Of a stretch of DNA of 64,000 bases, positions 14,735-23,394 are shown in pieces. Below the pieces are notes generated by a model that saw only the letters and a program-made list of their open reading frames with translations, had not been told where the DNA came from and ran no database searches. Source of the stretch: Fischerella sp. PCC 9605 (GTDB lineage Bacteria; Cyanobacteriota; Cyanobacteriia; Cyanobacteriales; Nostocaceae); NCBI RefSeq assembly GCF_000517105.1, contig NZ_KI912152.1:206528-270527 (forward strand). The letters are read 5' to 3'. The first letter of the stretch is position 1. Each line of letters begins with the position of its first letter. The translations under genes and the position numbers were made by a program.

Positions 14735-15688
14735 TCAATTGGTTTTGTCATTTTTCATCAGTGCTTCCAACTGAGCCAACAACTTCTCTACCTTGGCTTT
14801 TTTCTTTGGGTCATCTAACACCTTGGATTGTTTCAACTTGCGAAAAGTACTATCAACCTGGTCTTTTATTGATAGGGTTTCTGGTAAAAATTGCTGCTCA
14901 ATTTCTCTAATCTGCTTTTTAATTTCGTTTAATGACAAATTATAGGCTCGCGCATCCTCTAGAAGTTGCTTTCTAGTCTCCTCATCTTGAACTCGTGCGA
15001 TCGCCCGTGCCTTGGTGTACTCCAGTGTCCCAGAACGCAGGACTTCTAGCACATCAGCAGGAAGATTGAGCAGTGGTAGACGATTCTTAACAAATGACTC
15101 CCAACTCATCCGCCCTAACGAGCCAAATAACTCTTCAATTACCTGGGTTTGGGGTTGAGACATAACGTTATGTCTCAGTTCGGAATTGCGATCGCAAACG
15201 TTTCTCATCCGATTAAGATGACTAATTACTTCATCTCGTGTCATCTCTATTCGTAACGCCAATAGTTCGAGGATACCTTCAGTTTCTTCTAGGGGGTTAA
15301 GGTCTTCGCGTTGCAGGTTCTCAACGAGACGCACTTGGTATGTAGTCGCATCGTCCATTTCCCTAACAACAACAGGAACCTCTGTTAAGCCTGCCATTAA
15401 TGCTGCTTTGTAGCGTCGTTCCCCCGCTACCAATTCATAATCGCCTTCAGTCAGCGGACGCACTAACAAAGGTTCAAGGATGCCCAATTCTTTAATCGAG
15501 CGTGATAGTTCTTCCAGCTTTTGAGGGTCAAAGTAGCGGCGGGGTTGTGAGGCAGGAAGTTTGATTTTAGTAATGGCGATAGTGTTAGTAGCGTTGGCTT
15601 TGTTATCAGGTTGTGTAACACTGCTGCCAAATAACAAATCAACAGGTTTTTTGATGGCGGCGTAAGGTTCGTTGCGTTTGCTGCTCAT
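14735..15688 (-). CDS. parB: ParB/RepB/Spo0J-family partition protein (second locus)
   Basis: 317 residues. ParB box ASQPRRYFDPQKLEELSRSI, then ELGILEPLLVRPL, YELVAGERRYKAALMAGL, VRLVENLQREDLNPLEETEG, all canonical. A C-terminal helical part ends in a Lys-rich coiled coil. The start overlaps the end of the upstream parA by four bases (ATGA), typical of a par operon. It is of the compact chromosomal/plasmid Spo0J type, unlike the longer ParB at 4023-5153. Confidence 0.93.
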   Translation of the reverse strand: MSSKRNEPYAAIKKPVDLLFGSSVTQPDNKANATNTIAITKIKLPASQPRRYFDPQKLEELSRSIKELGILEPLLVRPLTEGDYELVAGERRYKAALMAGLTEVPVVVREMDDATTYQVRLVENLQREDLNPLEETEGILELLALRIEMTRDEVISHLNRMRNVCDRNSELRHNVMSQPQTQVIEELFGSLGRMSWESFVKNRLPLLNLPADVLEVLRSGTLEYTKARAIARVQDEETRKQLLEDARAYNLSLNEIKKQIREIEQQFLPETLSIKDQVDSTFRKLKQSKVLDDPKKKAKVEKLLAQLEALMKNDKTN

Positions 15689-16455
15689 GGTAAATCGAGT
15701 TTTTCTAAACTACTCGCTATTTTTTTGAGGACACCGACAGCAGGATGATTTTTATCAAACAATGCCAAGGGTACTCTATGCTCGGACGCATCGGCAAAGG
15801 CAATAGTTTTGGGTATAGGTGGGTAAACAGTACCAATATCTGATAGTTGTTCTTGCACAGCTTTAACAGTACGGGACTCTTGGGCAGTGCGACTATCAAA
15901 CATGGTCGGGATAAATCCAGCAAATTGTAAAGTGGGGTTGGTGTGACTCCTAACTTGGGCGACTGTACTAAGTAAAAGTTCTGTCCCTTTGAATGATTTA
16001 AATTGGCACTGGATAGGGACAAGAATGTGTGTGGCAGCAGTTAGGCTGATAATGCTAAGTAACCCCAAAGATGGGGGACAGTCAATCAGAATAAAGTCGT
16101 ATTTATCTTGCACTGTCGCCAGGGCATTTTTAAGGCGATATTCTCTGGCGATCGCACCGCTAAGCTGCATTTCACTAGCTGCCAGATTAATGTCAGCCGG
16201 GACAAGCGCCATACCATGAATTAATTGAGGATGTATAGGCAATGGCTTGTTGTCAACAATTGCTTGCTGGATGGTCTGGTCTAATTCATCGGGTTCGAGT
16301 CCCATGAAGGTAGTCAAGCTAGCCTGCGGGTCCATATCCACCAGCAGGACGCGACGTTTTTTGAGTGCCAGGTGATAGCCCAAATTCTGGGTGAGCGTCG
16401 TCTTTGCAACGCCTCCACTTTGGTTAAATAGTGCAATGATGCGGGTTTTGCTCAC
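15685..16455 (-). CDS. parA: ParA-type partition ATPase (second locus)
   Basis: ParA ATPase, about 256 residues from the GTG at 16455 (VSKTRIIALFNQSGGVAKTT). A TTG at 16527 would add 24 poorly conserved residues; I prefer GTG because ParA proteins begin just before the first strand. Motifs: deviant Walker A NQSGGVAKTTLTQNL, Walker A' LVDMDPQASLTTFMGL, Walker B FILIDCPPSLGLLS. In the Walker A, Gly-Val-Ala-Lys replaces the usual Gly-Val-Gly-Lys. It is followed directly by parB, forming a complete segregation operon. Confidence 0.9.
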   Translation of the reverse strand: MSKTRIIALFNQSGGVAKTTLTQNLGYHLALKKRRVLLVDMDPQASLTTFMGLEPDELDQTIQQAIVDNKPLPIHPQLIHGMALVPADINLAASEMQLSGAIAREYRLKNALATVQDKYDFILIDCPPSLGLLSIISLTAATHILVPIQCQFKSFKGTELLLSTVAQVRSHTNPTLQFAGFIPTMFDSRTAQESRTVKAVQEQLSDIGTVYPPIPKTIAFADASEHRVPLALFDKNHPAVGVLKKIASSLEKLDLP

Positions 16456-16602
16456 GAGTGATAAATTGCGATCTGAAAAAATTGATTGCCCCTTATACCG
16501 CAGATTGTAGCGTCGGCTAGGAGGCAATACAACTACTGATTTTTTAAATATTTAAGTTTTTCTGGCAATGCATTTTTGGAATTTTTGGCATAGCATAAAG
16601 CA

Positions 16603-16809
16603 ATGACAAAGTATTCTCAGATAGTCGAAGTCAACCAGCTGCTGGGCAGTGAAGAGATTGTTCAGCAGTACACCAAGCCACAAACTCAGGAGAAGGTGAA
16701 CAAACGAGCCTTTGACTTGGCTTTTAGTCGGTGGCAGGTGATGCCCAAGGCTGTTAGCGAGGGGTGGCAACACCCACAGATGGCTCACCTCAAGATGGTG
16801 ATTAGGTGA
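16603..16809 (+). CDS. Small hypothetical protein divergent from parA
   Basis: 68 residues (MTKYSQIVEVNQLLGSEEI...WQHPQMAHLKMVIR), ATG start, no clear Shine-Dalgarno. It faces away from parA across a short intergenic gap. No motif. It may be a real small plasmid gene or a chance frame. Confidence 0.3.
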   Translation: MTKYSQIVEVNQLLGSEEIVQQYTKPQTQEKVNKRAFDLAFSRWQVMPKAVSEGWQHPQMAHLKMVIR

Positions 16810-17043
16810 GCGATCGCACAGAGCATGAATTCCAGTCTCTGGTCAAAAATTTCTGAAAATACGAACAATATTCCTGCAACGCCTCAAATTCTGAAAAATA
16901 TCAATTGACCAAAGTCAAAGTTGTAGACTAGGCGTAATACATTTAAAAGTTAACGACTAAGGCAATGCTCCCAAGGGTAGCCGCCCAAAGGGTGAACACC
17001 TCAGATTTTCTCATAAGGTAAAGTGAATCTTTAAAAAATCACT

Positions 17044-17262
17044 ATGCTGGACAATCAATCAGAATTAGATGCATGGATTCAAAATCCAGGTGATACAGAA
17101 CTTGCTGAACTCTTCCGGGAAATCGAAGAGTGTGAAAAGCGTTTTGACGCGAAGTTGAAAAAACTAAAATCTCTATCAACGGAGATTACCGATCGCGCAT
17201 TAGCTCTAGAATTTGATTGCGCGAAGTTCATCTACCAAGTGCGTCAGGATCTAGACAAATGA
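17044..17262 (+). CDS. Small acidic helical hypothetical protein
   Basis: 72 residues, MLDNQSELDAWIQNPGDTEL then LFREIEECEKRFDAKLKKL and ITDRALALEFDCAKFIYQV. Predicted all-helical with heptad-like charge pattern. Coding-like composition and a good ATG start; no recognised family. It sits between the second par operon and the wing-helix-like gene at 17572. Confidence 0.5.
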   Translation: MLDNQSELDAWIQNPGDTELAELFREIEECEKRFDAKLKKLKSLSTEITDRALALEFDCAKFIYQVRQDLDK

Positions 17263-17571
17263 GTTAAAGACTTTGAAAGCAAGCGTTAGCAATGGGTAAC
17301 AGAAAACTAAATTACGCTTGAAATAAAATGTACGCTCATCTGACCTATGGCAAACGTCAATCCAGAACAAGGCGTTGCTGCCAACTTGGGGGTCTACACC
17401 ACTCTTAGCGGCTGATGTCTAATGAAGTGCGATCGCACCCCACAACAAAAAACCGGGCGCGTTAAGTACCGAGGCGAGAAACAAGAAACAAAAGTGTGAA
17501 TGACGGTATCCCAAGAAGACAGCAAACAAAGCACCTGGATGGATTTTTAAGGTTGCTAGAGGTTGTGATTC
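17263..17571. other. Short non-coding region
   Basis: About 310 bases with HIP1-like sites. The longest frame here starts ATGGCAAACGTC at 17347 and codes for only 22 residues, so I do not call it a gene. Confidence 0.3.
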
Positions 17572-18252
17572 ATGAGTAAACACCTTCATCTGTGGCAGAA
17601 ACTCAACCAACGGCAGCAAGCCACCCTCACTGCAATTTACCGCGCTGACCAGTCTGCGGAGGCAGCACAAAAAGAAGCTTGGCTATTAGGTTCAACCAGA
17701 GATCCTGCTGCTGTGTGGCGTAATCTGCAATATTATTTTGAACCCACAAGCTATGAAACTTTATTGCACAGGTTGCTACGAGAAGCTGGTGTAGTTGACC
17801 AGGGACTAGGTTCAACTCTGCGGGTTTTGGAAGGACACAACTTAATTCAATGTAATTATGACGGTAGTGAATTAATTTCCATCAAGCTCACCACAACTGG
17901 CCGTGCTGTCGCTCGTGCTGGCTTAGGAGAATCCGCACCCAAAAAGCCGCCCAAAGGGCAATTAAAACCAAGGCAGTGGGAAGCACTAGTCACTGCCTAT
18001 CAAGCAGGTGAGAACGGCATAAGTGACGCAAGCTTTGGAGATTACGCTGGCTTTAGTTGGCGATGGACTTGGTTGAGACTGCGAGATTATTACAAAACCG
18101 ATAACGGCCTAGTTAAAGAAGTAGGCTACTGGAAAGACGGTAAGCACTCAACCAAGCTGGTTATTACTCAATCAGGGATAGAGTTTTACCGTCAGCAGTG
18201 GGAAAAATACCGCGCTCTTTACCCTGATGTGAATGCGCCTATTCCTGAGTAG
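17572..18252 (+). CDS. Hypothetical protein with two winged-helix-like segments
   Basis: 226 residues. The layout suggests two related halves: LNQRQQATLTAIYRADQ...GSTLRVLEGHNLIQCNYD...LTTTGRAVARAGL, and LKPRQWEALVTAYQAGE...LRDYYKTDNGLVKEV...ITQSGIEFYRQQW. Each half looks like a MarR/winged-helix fold ending in a wing (LTTTG / VITQSG). Not a named family to me. A DNA-binding role, such as a plasmid regulator, is inferred from the fold pattern only. Confidence 0.6.
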   Translation: MSKHLHLWQKLNQRQQATLTAIYRADQSAEAAQKEAWLLGSTRDPAAVWRNLQYYFEPTSYETLLHRLLREAGVVDQGLGSTLRVLEGHNLIQCNYDGSELISIKLTTTGRAVARAGLGESAPKKPPKGQLKPRQWEALVTAYQAGENGISDASFGDYAGFSWRWTWLRLRDYYKTDNGLVKEVGYWKDGKHSTKLVITQSGIEFYRQQWEKYRALYPDVNAPIPE

Positions 18253-18287
18253 TTGTCAACTCCAGATATAGCGAGAAGCAGAAAATC

Positions 18288-18458
18288 TTAGCTAACACTA
18301 AAACCAACCAAAACTAAAGTAGTGACAATTAAAGAAGCAAAAACAGCTTGGATAACGTATTTGCGTTGTTCCCAAATTGCAGGGTACTCAGCATAGTACA
18401 TCTTGGGTTCGGTTGCGTAGTTATTGAGAACGCCGTCTTCATTAACTGTGGTATACAT
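18288..18458 (-). CDS. ssl1498-family light-harvesting-like protein
   Basis: 56-residue protein, MYTTVNEDGVLNNYATEPKM, then YAEYPAIWEQRKYVIQ and one membrane segment (AVFASLIVTTLVLVGFSV). This is the pattern of the cyanobacterial ssl1498-like, light-harvesting-like (Hli-related) small membrane proteins, which act at thylakoids in photoprotection or photosystem assembly. AGGA lies a few bases before the ATG. A 14-base palindrome lies about 40 bases upstream at 18498-18511. It stands alone between hypothetical genes, an unusual setting for a photosynthesis gene. Confidence 0.8.
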   Translation of the reverse strand: MYTTVNEDGVLNNYATEPKMYYAEYPAIWEQRKYVIQAVFASLIVTTLVLVGFSVS

Positions 18459-18497
18459 AGCTCGTTTCCTTTATTTGTTATCTTATGTAAAGTAATA

Positions 18498-18511
18498 TAA
18501 CAATATTGTTA
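18498..18511 (-). promoter_or_regulatory. Palindrome TAACAATATTGTTA upstream of the ssl1498-like gene
   Basis: Perfect 14-base palindrome 40 bases upstream of the ATG at 18458, in an AT-rich leader. Position fits an operator for the small membrane protein gene. No regulator gene is adjacent. Confidence 0.4.
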
Positions 18512-18731
18512 CAAAAGGTCAACCTGACTTGACAACAAAGGGCTGATAGCGTTACTAAGAGGTGCTTATCAGGAATGGGGGCGATCGCTCTAGGTTTTGC
18601 GGGGATTGTTGTGAGGTGTGGTAGCACATGAACTTTGGTTCTACCTGGAAGTTGCGATCACCCACCGATACCTCTGATTCAACAATGATTGCAACCCCAA
18701 TACAGGCGGTGCAAATCGTTTTTTTCAAGTC

Positions 18732-18938
18732 TTACCGGGAAGGCGTTGACCGTTGCAGCATCACCCACACCAGAACTCGGACGAGGTTGGTCACAGAGCC
18801 AACGAGGGCAGTAATGAGAATAGCGATCGCCAGAATAATCGCTGTTGGAGACTCGCCATGCTCCACAATAGGCATGGGGTCGATAGGGACGATTGGTGGG
18901 ACAGTCTGGTGGGTTGGAGTAGGCTGTTGCTGATTCAT
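18732..18938 (-). CDS. Small single-pass membrane protein
   Basis: 68 residues starting MNQQQPTPTHQTVPPIVP, with a Pro-rich N-terminus, VEHGESPTAIILAIAILITA as start of a membrane helix, and a short basic tail (LQRSTPSR). The start at 18938 is chosen because GAGGA lies 7 bases before this ATG; the frame could be extended 13 codons. It resembles small hypothetical membrane proteins of Nostocales. A plus-strand frame over the same bases has no support. Confidence 0.6.
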   Translation of the reverse strand: MNQQQPTPTHQTVPPIVPIDPMPIVEHGESPTAIILAIAILITALVGSVTNLVRVLVWVMLQRSTPSR

Positions 18939-19082
18939 TTGAGCATTCCTCGATTGAGTTGATAATTTCAGGATCAAGGAATTATCAAAGTCTCAAGGCT
19001 CAGATCTGGTTTCAGATTTGGCTCAGCCATTAGACTTTGAAAAGTGACAAAATAAATTCAAGCTCACTCAACTCCATCAGCT

Positions 19083-19778
19083 ATGGCGGCTTCAATCAGG
19101 GCATCTGAACAGGGTTTGCAAATCGTTGACCAGGCGAGACGAAAGAAGGGGTGGACAAAAACCGAGGAAGCCTGGTACGGACTTGCACTGACCTCAAAAG
19201 CAACCTTGAAGCGTTTCTGGTTAAGAGAACCCATTCAGCAAGAAATATTCATGGCTATCTGTAAGGCGGTTGGGATTGACGATTGGGAGGCGATCGCTGA
19301 CTTTTCCTCTCAATCTTCAGAGGGCAAACAATCAGTTTCCTCCTTCACGTCCCCCCGTCCGCTCGTTCTAGACGGCAGCATAACTCAAGATGAAGTGAAT
19401 AAAATTTTAAGGCTATTCTCGACACGCGATGCTGCTGTATTAGACAAGAACACGGAAAAGTTTCTGGGAACACAGCTAAATATGCAGGAAATCAAGGGCG
19501 GTTATTCAAATGGCTATATTTCGTGTTCAAAAATGACTACTTCAGTCTTACAGATAGAGATTGCGGAGCAAAACCAAGCGACTCGTGATATAGCTTGCAA
19601 TCCGGGCTTCTTTTCAGATCGGGAGTTTGATGTAGATTATGTGGTGGAGGTAAGGGAAGACTACGAACATAACAATAAACCCTCACATTCAGGATTCATT
19701 TCTTACTTTCTTAGAAAAGCCGACAAGGGCTTTAAGATAGTGAACTTGAGAAGTCGAAAAGAGGGGCAATTGCACTAG
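19083..19778 (+). CDS. Hypothetical protein with cyanobacterial N-terminal HTH-like domain
   Basis: 231 residues. The first 75 (IRASEQGLQIVDQARRKKGW, LTSKATLKRFWLREPIQQEI, ICKAVGIDDWEAIAD) resemble the HTH-like adaptor domain at the N-terminus of many cyanobacterial multi-domain signalling and STAND proteins. The C-terminal 130 residues (DEVNKILRLFSTRD...VDYVVEVREDYEHNN) are unrecognised. First of three plus-strand genes in a possible defence island (19.1-21.4 kb). Confidence 0.55.
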   Translation: MAASIRASEQGLQIVDQARRKKGWTKTEEAWYGLALTSKATLKRFWLREPIQQEIFMAICKAVGIDDWEAIADFSSQSSEGKQSVSSFTSPRPLVLDGSITQDEVNKILRLFSTRDAAVLDKNTEKFLGTQLNMQEIKGGYSNGYISCSKMTTSVLQIEIAEQNQATRDIACNPGFFSDREFDVDYVVEVREDYEHNNKPSHSGFISYFLRKADKGFKIVNLRSRKEGQLH

Positions 19779-19910
19779 CACGGTCTAACACTGCACTCCT
19801 ACACTGGTTCGAGTGTTGGCGGTGTCCGAAAGGGTATCTGCCGCCGATGACTTCAGCCTTATACGGCTAGAATTGTAGTCTACGGATCAGTTCTTGAGTC
19901 GAGAACAGTT

Positions 19911-20660
19911 GTGAGGCTCCATTCCAATCGAGAAGACTTATCAAGATTTCTAGTTCACTTGACAAGAGACTATGAGGGGAAAAGGGCAAAAGAGAACCTA
20001 CTAAATATTCTCAAAGATCAAAAGATAGTTGCTCGCAACGCTCACTGTTTAGTGAAGTATAAAATAAATCAGATGGGTTTCAGCAGTCTGCTAAGACAAA
20101 GCTTTAACACTGTTTGTTTTACAGAGACTCCTTTGACCCAAATTAAGCAACTTACTGCTGAGATAAAGGATAGAAAAATCCAATTGAAGCCGTATGGTTT
20201 AGTCTTTTGGAAAGAGAAACTTTTTGATAAAGGAGCAAGTCCAGCGATATACATTAATGCGAAGGGAACTCCTATAAAAGAATTTATTCTAGACGAATTT
20301 GATCGGGTATTCGAGGATGTAAGGCAATTAAAAGAACTTAAGAAAACTGAGAAAGAGCATTACAAAAGTATTGTCCACTATTATTCGCTGATAAATGTAG
20401 TGAGCGACGAACACGATTTTTTGTGGGAACGAGAGTGGAGACATCACGGCGATTTCTACTTTGACTACACAGATGTAGTAGCGATCATCGCTGAAAACCC
20501 TCAATATTTTGAAAAGTATTGTGAAAGGAATCTTGATTATAACCAGTTAGAGGATATTGAGAAAATACCGATTATCAACCCAGACTGGAATTACGAAGAA
20601 GTAATAGAACAATTAGCAATTACTATTTGGGATAAGCTTCAAAATGTACGTAGAACTTAG
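19911..20660 (+). CDS. AbiGi/DUF2971-like protein, possible phage-defence component
   Basis: 249 residues from a GTG start. Landmarks: FLVHLTRDYEG near the start, VCFTETPL, LKPYGLVFWKEKLFDKGASP, and LWEREWRHHGDFYFDYTDVVAIIAENP. The combination 'F-T-E-x-P', 'Y-G-L-V-F...G-A-x-P' and 'E-R-E-W-R' matches what I know of AbiGi-antitoxin and DUF2971-type proteins tied to abortive infection. No partner toxin is evident; flanking genes are unknown. Role is inference from motif similarity. Confidence 0.6.
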   Translation: MRLHSNREDLSRFLVHLTRDYEGKRAKENLLNILKDQKIVARNAHCLVKYKINQMGFSSLLRQSFNTVCFTETPLTQIKQLTAEIKDRKIQLKPYGLVFWKEKLFDKGASPAIYINAKGTPIKEFILDEFDRVFEDVRQLKELKKTEKEHYKSIVHYYSLINVVSDEHDFLWEREWRHHGDFYFDYTDVVAIIAENPQYFEKYCERNLDYNQLEDIEKIPIINPDWNYEEVIEQLAITIWDKLQNVRRT

Positions 20661-20773
20661 TATTGTTTAATTCCTAGCTTGCTGTCTACACATCAGTCGC
20701 TCACATGAGTATTGGAAAATAAAGCCAATCAACGCTGTCAAGAAAAATATAAAACATAACTAAATAGTTAAAA

Positions 20774-21433
20774 ATGAACTCACCAGAAGAATATCTCAAA
20801 CGAACAGAAAGCGCGGTCATTAAGATTTTCGACGGAATTAATTCATATCTCAAAATTTTACGTGATGCACTACCACCTGTCTACGTAGGTAATTTTGGAG
20901 ATACACAAAACCAAAGACTTGTTTACAAGAACTGGGTAGCTTCAAATAGAGCCGCAATCCAATCATCACTCGAAGCACAGAGAGAATTTTCCGCAGAGAG
21001 TTTTGCACTTGCTACACTATGCGGTTCTTTACTTCAAATTGCAGCGATGGGAATTCAATGGTTTTCTGAGAATAAGGAGATACCTGAAGATGTACCTGAA
21101 GATTTGCGCTTACTGATAAAGACCGGAACAAAGACTGCTAAATTCTGCATAGGGCGCAGGATTCGCAGCGTACCTATCGGGTTAGCGATCTACGCTGCTC
21201 GTAATCAATTTAACCACATGGATGATGAAGAGCTTAGAGAGCCAAACATAACTATATTTAATTTACTTGCGTACAATCATGGTGTTGCCGTAGAGCAATG
21301 CTTCAAAGATCCCGCATTCGATTTAGAGAATAAAGTGTTGATTAATTTCTCTAGCAATATTACGGCGCTTCTTGAGTGGAGGAATTACGAATCTTATCAT
21401 TCAGATATGCATTCACTCATTGTCGCGGGCTAA
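20774..21433 (+). CDS. Hypothetical protein
   Basis: 219 residues, ATG start at 20774. Mostly helical; the best conserved-looking block is GRRIRSVPIGLAIYAARNQF followed by NHMDDEELREPN. The R-N-Q-F-N-H pattern recalls HEPN-like R-x4-H motifs (RNQFNH), but this is only suggestive. It follows the AbiGi-like gene by about 110 bases on the same strand. Confidence 0.55.
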   Translation: MNSPEEYLKRTESAVIKIFDGINSYLKILRDALPPVYVGNFGDTQNQRLVYKNWVASNRAAIQSSLEAQREFSAESFALATLCGSLLQIAAMGIQWFSENKEIPEDVPEDLRLLIKTGTKTAKFCIGRRIRSVPIGLAIYAARNQFNHMDDEELREPNITIFNLLAYNHGVAVEQCFKDPAFDLENKVLINFSSNITALLEWRNYESYHSDMHSLIVAG

Positions 21434-21546
21434 CAAATCGTTGGAGCGAACAGACGAAAGCCCTTGGTGCTGAGTTCAAGGTTATCTGTGGCGCGATCGC
21501 TCCTCAGATAACTTCACAACAAAAGCGATCGCACAATTGGCGACAT

Positions 21547-21759
21547 CTAACCAGAAGCCGTTCTAGCTTCATCATTGCCGAAGGATACACAAGGACTATC
21601 AACTTCCTGGGTCGGTTGGAATGAATTACAGAAAGTTACAGTAGCACAATTAACCTCTAATTCATCAGGGTGAATGCATTGCACAACGCCCTCTACCAAC
21701 ACATGAAAAGCGCAGTCATTGCAGATAGTTTTACATGGCAGTTGCTCTTTCATTGGCAT
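21547..21759 (-). CDS. Small Cys-rich hypothetical protein
   Basis: 70 residues with six regularly spaced cysteines in CKTICNDCAFHVLVEG, VVQCIHPDELEVNCATVTF and CNSF, a likely zinc or Fe-S site. Start is ATG at 21759 or the second ATG six bases in. Followed by HIP1 sites. It may form a minus-strand group with the genes at 21802 and 22144. Function unknown. Confidence 0.5.
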   Translation of the reverse strand: MPMKEQLPCKTICNDCAFHVLVEGVVQCIHPDELEVNCATVTFCNSFQPTQEVDSPCVSFGNDEARTASG

Positions 21760-21801
21760 TGAGTATAAAAGCCCCAGAAGTAGCGATCGCGCTTGGTGTT
21801 T

Positions 21802-22104
21802 TTACTTTTGATGCTGGCGTAGTTGCTCTACTATATAGTCTTCCAGTTCTTGTCTTTCTCGACTACTTGCACTCCTGTGATAGTTCCTTCCTGTTTCTTG
21901 AATAAATTTGCGTTTTTCACTTTGGGAACCTTTGCTCTTAAATTTTTGTTGCAGTTCTTCCCAAGTTTGAAGCGCCACAGCTTCACCAAGCTTTACAAGT
22001 GCAGCAGGCAGTAATTTTTTTGCAGAAGCTTGAAAATCTTCTTCTGTCTCAAGGGAAGAGAAATCTACATTGCTGAAGTCGATATCGATTTGAAATTTAC
22101 TCAT
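21802..22104 (-). CDS. Hypothetical helical protein
   Basis: 100 residues, MSKFQIDIDFSNVDFSSLET then LLPAALVKLGEAVALQTWEEL and a charged tail with RQELEDYIVEQLRQHQK. No family recognised; size and composition resemble phage tail-adaptor-like small proteins, which is speculation. It is 39 bases downstream of the HNH gene on the same strand. Confidence 0.5.
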   Translation of the reverse strand: MSKFQIDIDFSNVDFSSLETEEDFQASAKKLLPAALVKLGEAVALQTWEELQQKFKSKGSQSEKRKFIQETGRNYHRSASSRERQELEDYIVEQLRQHQK

Positions 22105-22143
22105 TCAATTATTAAAACTCACGCTTGCCAAAATTTTTACTGT

Positions 22144-22440
22144 TTACCACAACGATAACTGCCCAGGCGAAACATTAGACTTACCACCTTGGTGGTAAAA
22201 AAGATGACACGCACTGCAAAGCGCAATCAGGTTTTCCGCACAATTATTAGATGGGTTTCTGTCCCAATGATGGGTTTGTAGCGTGCGTTTCATTCTTTCG
22301 GAGCGGCTAAGTTTAGAAGTATCTTCACCTGGAGCAATGCACTTCAACCCACACTTTTGACAGCACCACTTAGCCTCTTGTTTAACTGCTAGAGCAAGTT
22401 CTGACCAATTGTCTGGGTAAAGCCGACGGTTAAACTTCAT
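22144..22440 (-). CDS. HNH endonuclease
   Basis: 98-residue HNH nuclease. Zinc-type cysteines in WCCQKCGLKCI and ALCSACHLFYHQGG, with the catalytic stretch LQTHHWDRNPSNNCAENLIAL (His-His, Asn) typical of the beta-beta-alpha metal fold. Short, free-standing form as found on phages and mobile elements. It heads a minus-strand group with two small hypotheticals. Confidence 0.82.
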   Translation of the reverse strand: MKFNRRLYPDNWSELALAVKQEAKWCCQKCGLKCIAPGEDTSKLSRSERMKRTLQTHHWDRNPSNNCAENLIALCSACHLFYHQGGKSNVSPGQLSLW

Positions 22441-22665
22441 TGTCAGTGAAATATTGCGGGGCTTCTAGCATTTTATTGTTTCTTTGGTGTGCCACAGATG
22501 CGCCATCACGAATTTCTTGACTTTTTTGGTCAGAAAAAGTCAAGAAGAGTATTTAAGCTATCTTGACCAAAAAATATTGTCCTTGCATCCCCATCTTTGC
22601 TTGCGCTTAGGTGGGGTAGGATTCGTGCGTTTGTTACCAATGGTGCTACTCTACCACGAGGCTTT

Positions 22666-23394
22666 ATGACTCAATGGCATTTAAGCTGGCAAGAGATGTT
22701 TGCTTTGGAGTATCGTGAAGTCGTTATGTGTAATGGTAAGCACAAGCACAGAGCAGATTTGTGCTTACCGCAGCCAGATGGCAGCAAGCTCATAGTTGAG
22801 TTCCAGCACAGTAGCATTAGCACCTGGGATATCTGCAAGCGTGAGCAATTCTATACTCAATTTGGCCATTTGCTTTGGGTGTTTGATGCCCGTAGGTTCC
22901 ACATACGGCTAGAACCAACATCCTCTAATAGTGATATCTATAAATTCACTTTGTCACCACCACGTAAATCGCTATGGGTAATTAACACAGGATTAGCCTT
23001 CGATTTTGGTTATGCCGTCTTGCTTATTGCCGAAGCTTGCCAACGTAGTGGGAAGCGTATAAAGAGTGGAGGTTGGGGTTGGCTTTATCGCAAGCAAGCG
23101 TTCGCGACTATGTTGCTCTCATTTACAGAGCAATTCACATTAGACAGTAGCAAACCCTTGTGGGAGACAAAAACAAGACGTGCAACTACACCGCAATTAT
23201 TAGCAGCGACAAAGCTTGTTGCAAGAGCTGGTTCTATGGTCATAGAATCGTTAGCACTGCAAGAGTTAAAGGTGCAGTTACCCAATGTTAATCAACTTGC
23301 GCTCAGAGGTGCGCTTGGGGCCGCTTGCTATGAGGCTGGTTATGTTAAGTCTCGTGTCAATCAACAATATTCAGCCTGGGTTAAAGGTATTTAG
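22666..23394 (+). CDS. CoiA-like nuclease-domain protein, N-terminally short
   Basis: About 242 residues from the ATG at 22666 (MTQWHLSWQEMFALEYREVV; GAGG four bases upstream); a TTG at 22597 is in frame too. The core KHKHRADLCLPQPDGSKLIV-EFQHSSIS (Asp ... Glu-x-Gln), WDICKREQFY and LLWVFDARRF matches CoiA-like PD-(D/E)XK proteins. Canonical homologues have an extra N-terminal zinc region, absent here, so the gene may be 5'-truncated. DNA uptake or recombination roles are known for CoiA; here the role is open. Confidence 0.7.
   Translation: MTQWHLSWQEMFALEYREVVMCNGKHKHRADLCLPQPDGSKLIVEFQHSSISTWDICKREQFYTQFGHLLWVFDARRFHIRLEPTSSNSDIYKFTLSPPRKSLWVINTGLAFDFGYAVLLIAEACQRSGKRIKSGGWGWLYRKQAFATMLLSFTEQFTLDSSKPLWETKTRRATTPQLLAATKLVARAGSMVIESLALQELKVQLPNVNQLALRGALGAACYEAGYVKSRVNQQYSAWVKGI

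Noticed and set aside
18628-18933. 101-residue plus-strand frame opposite the small membrane protein
   Set aside because: The minus-strand frame has a good ribosome site, a plausible membrane helix and a Pro-rich start; the plus frame has none.
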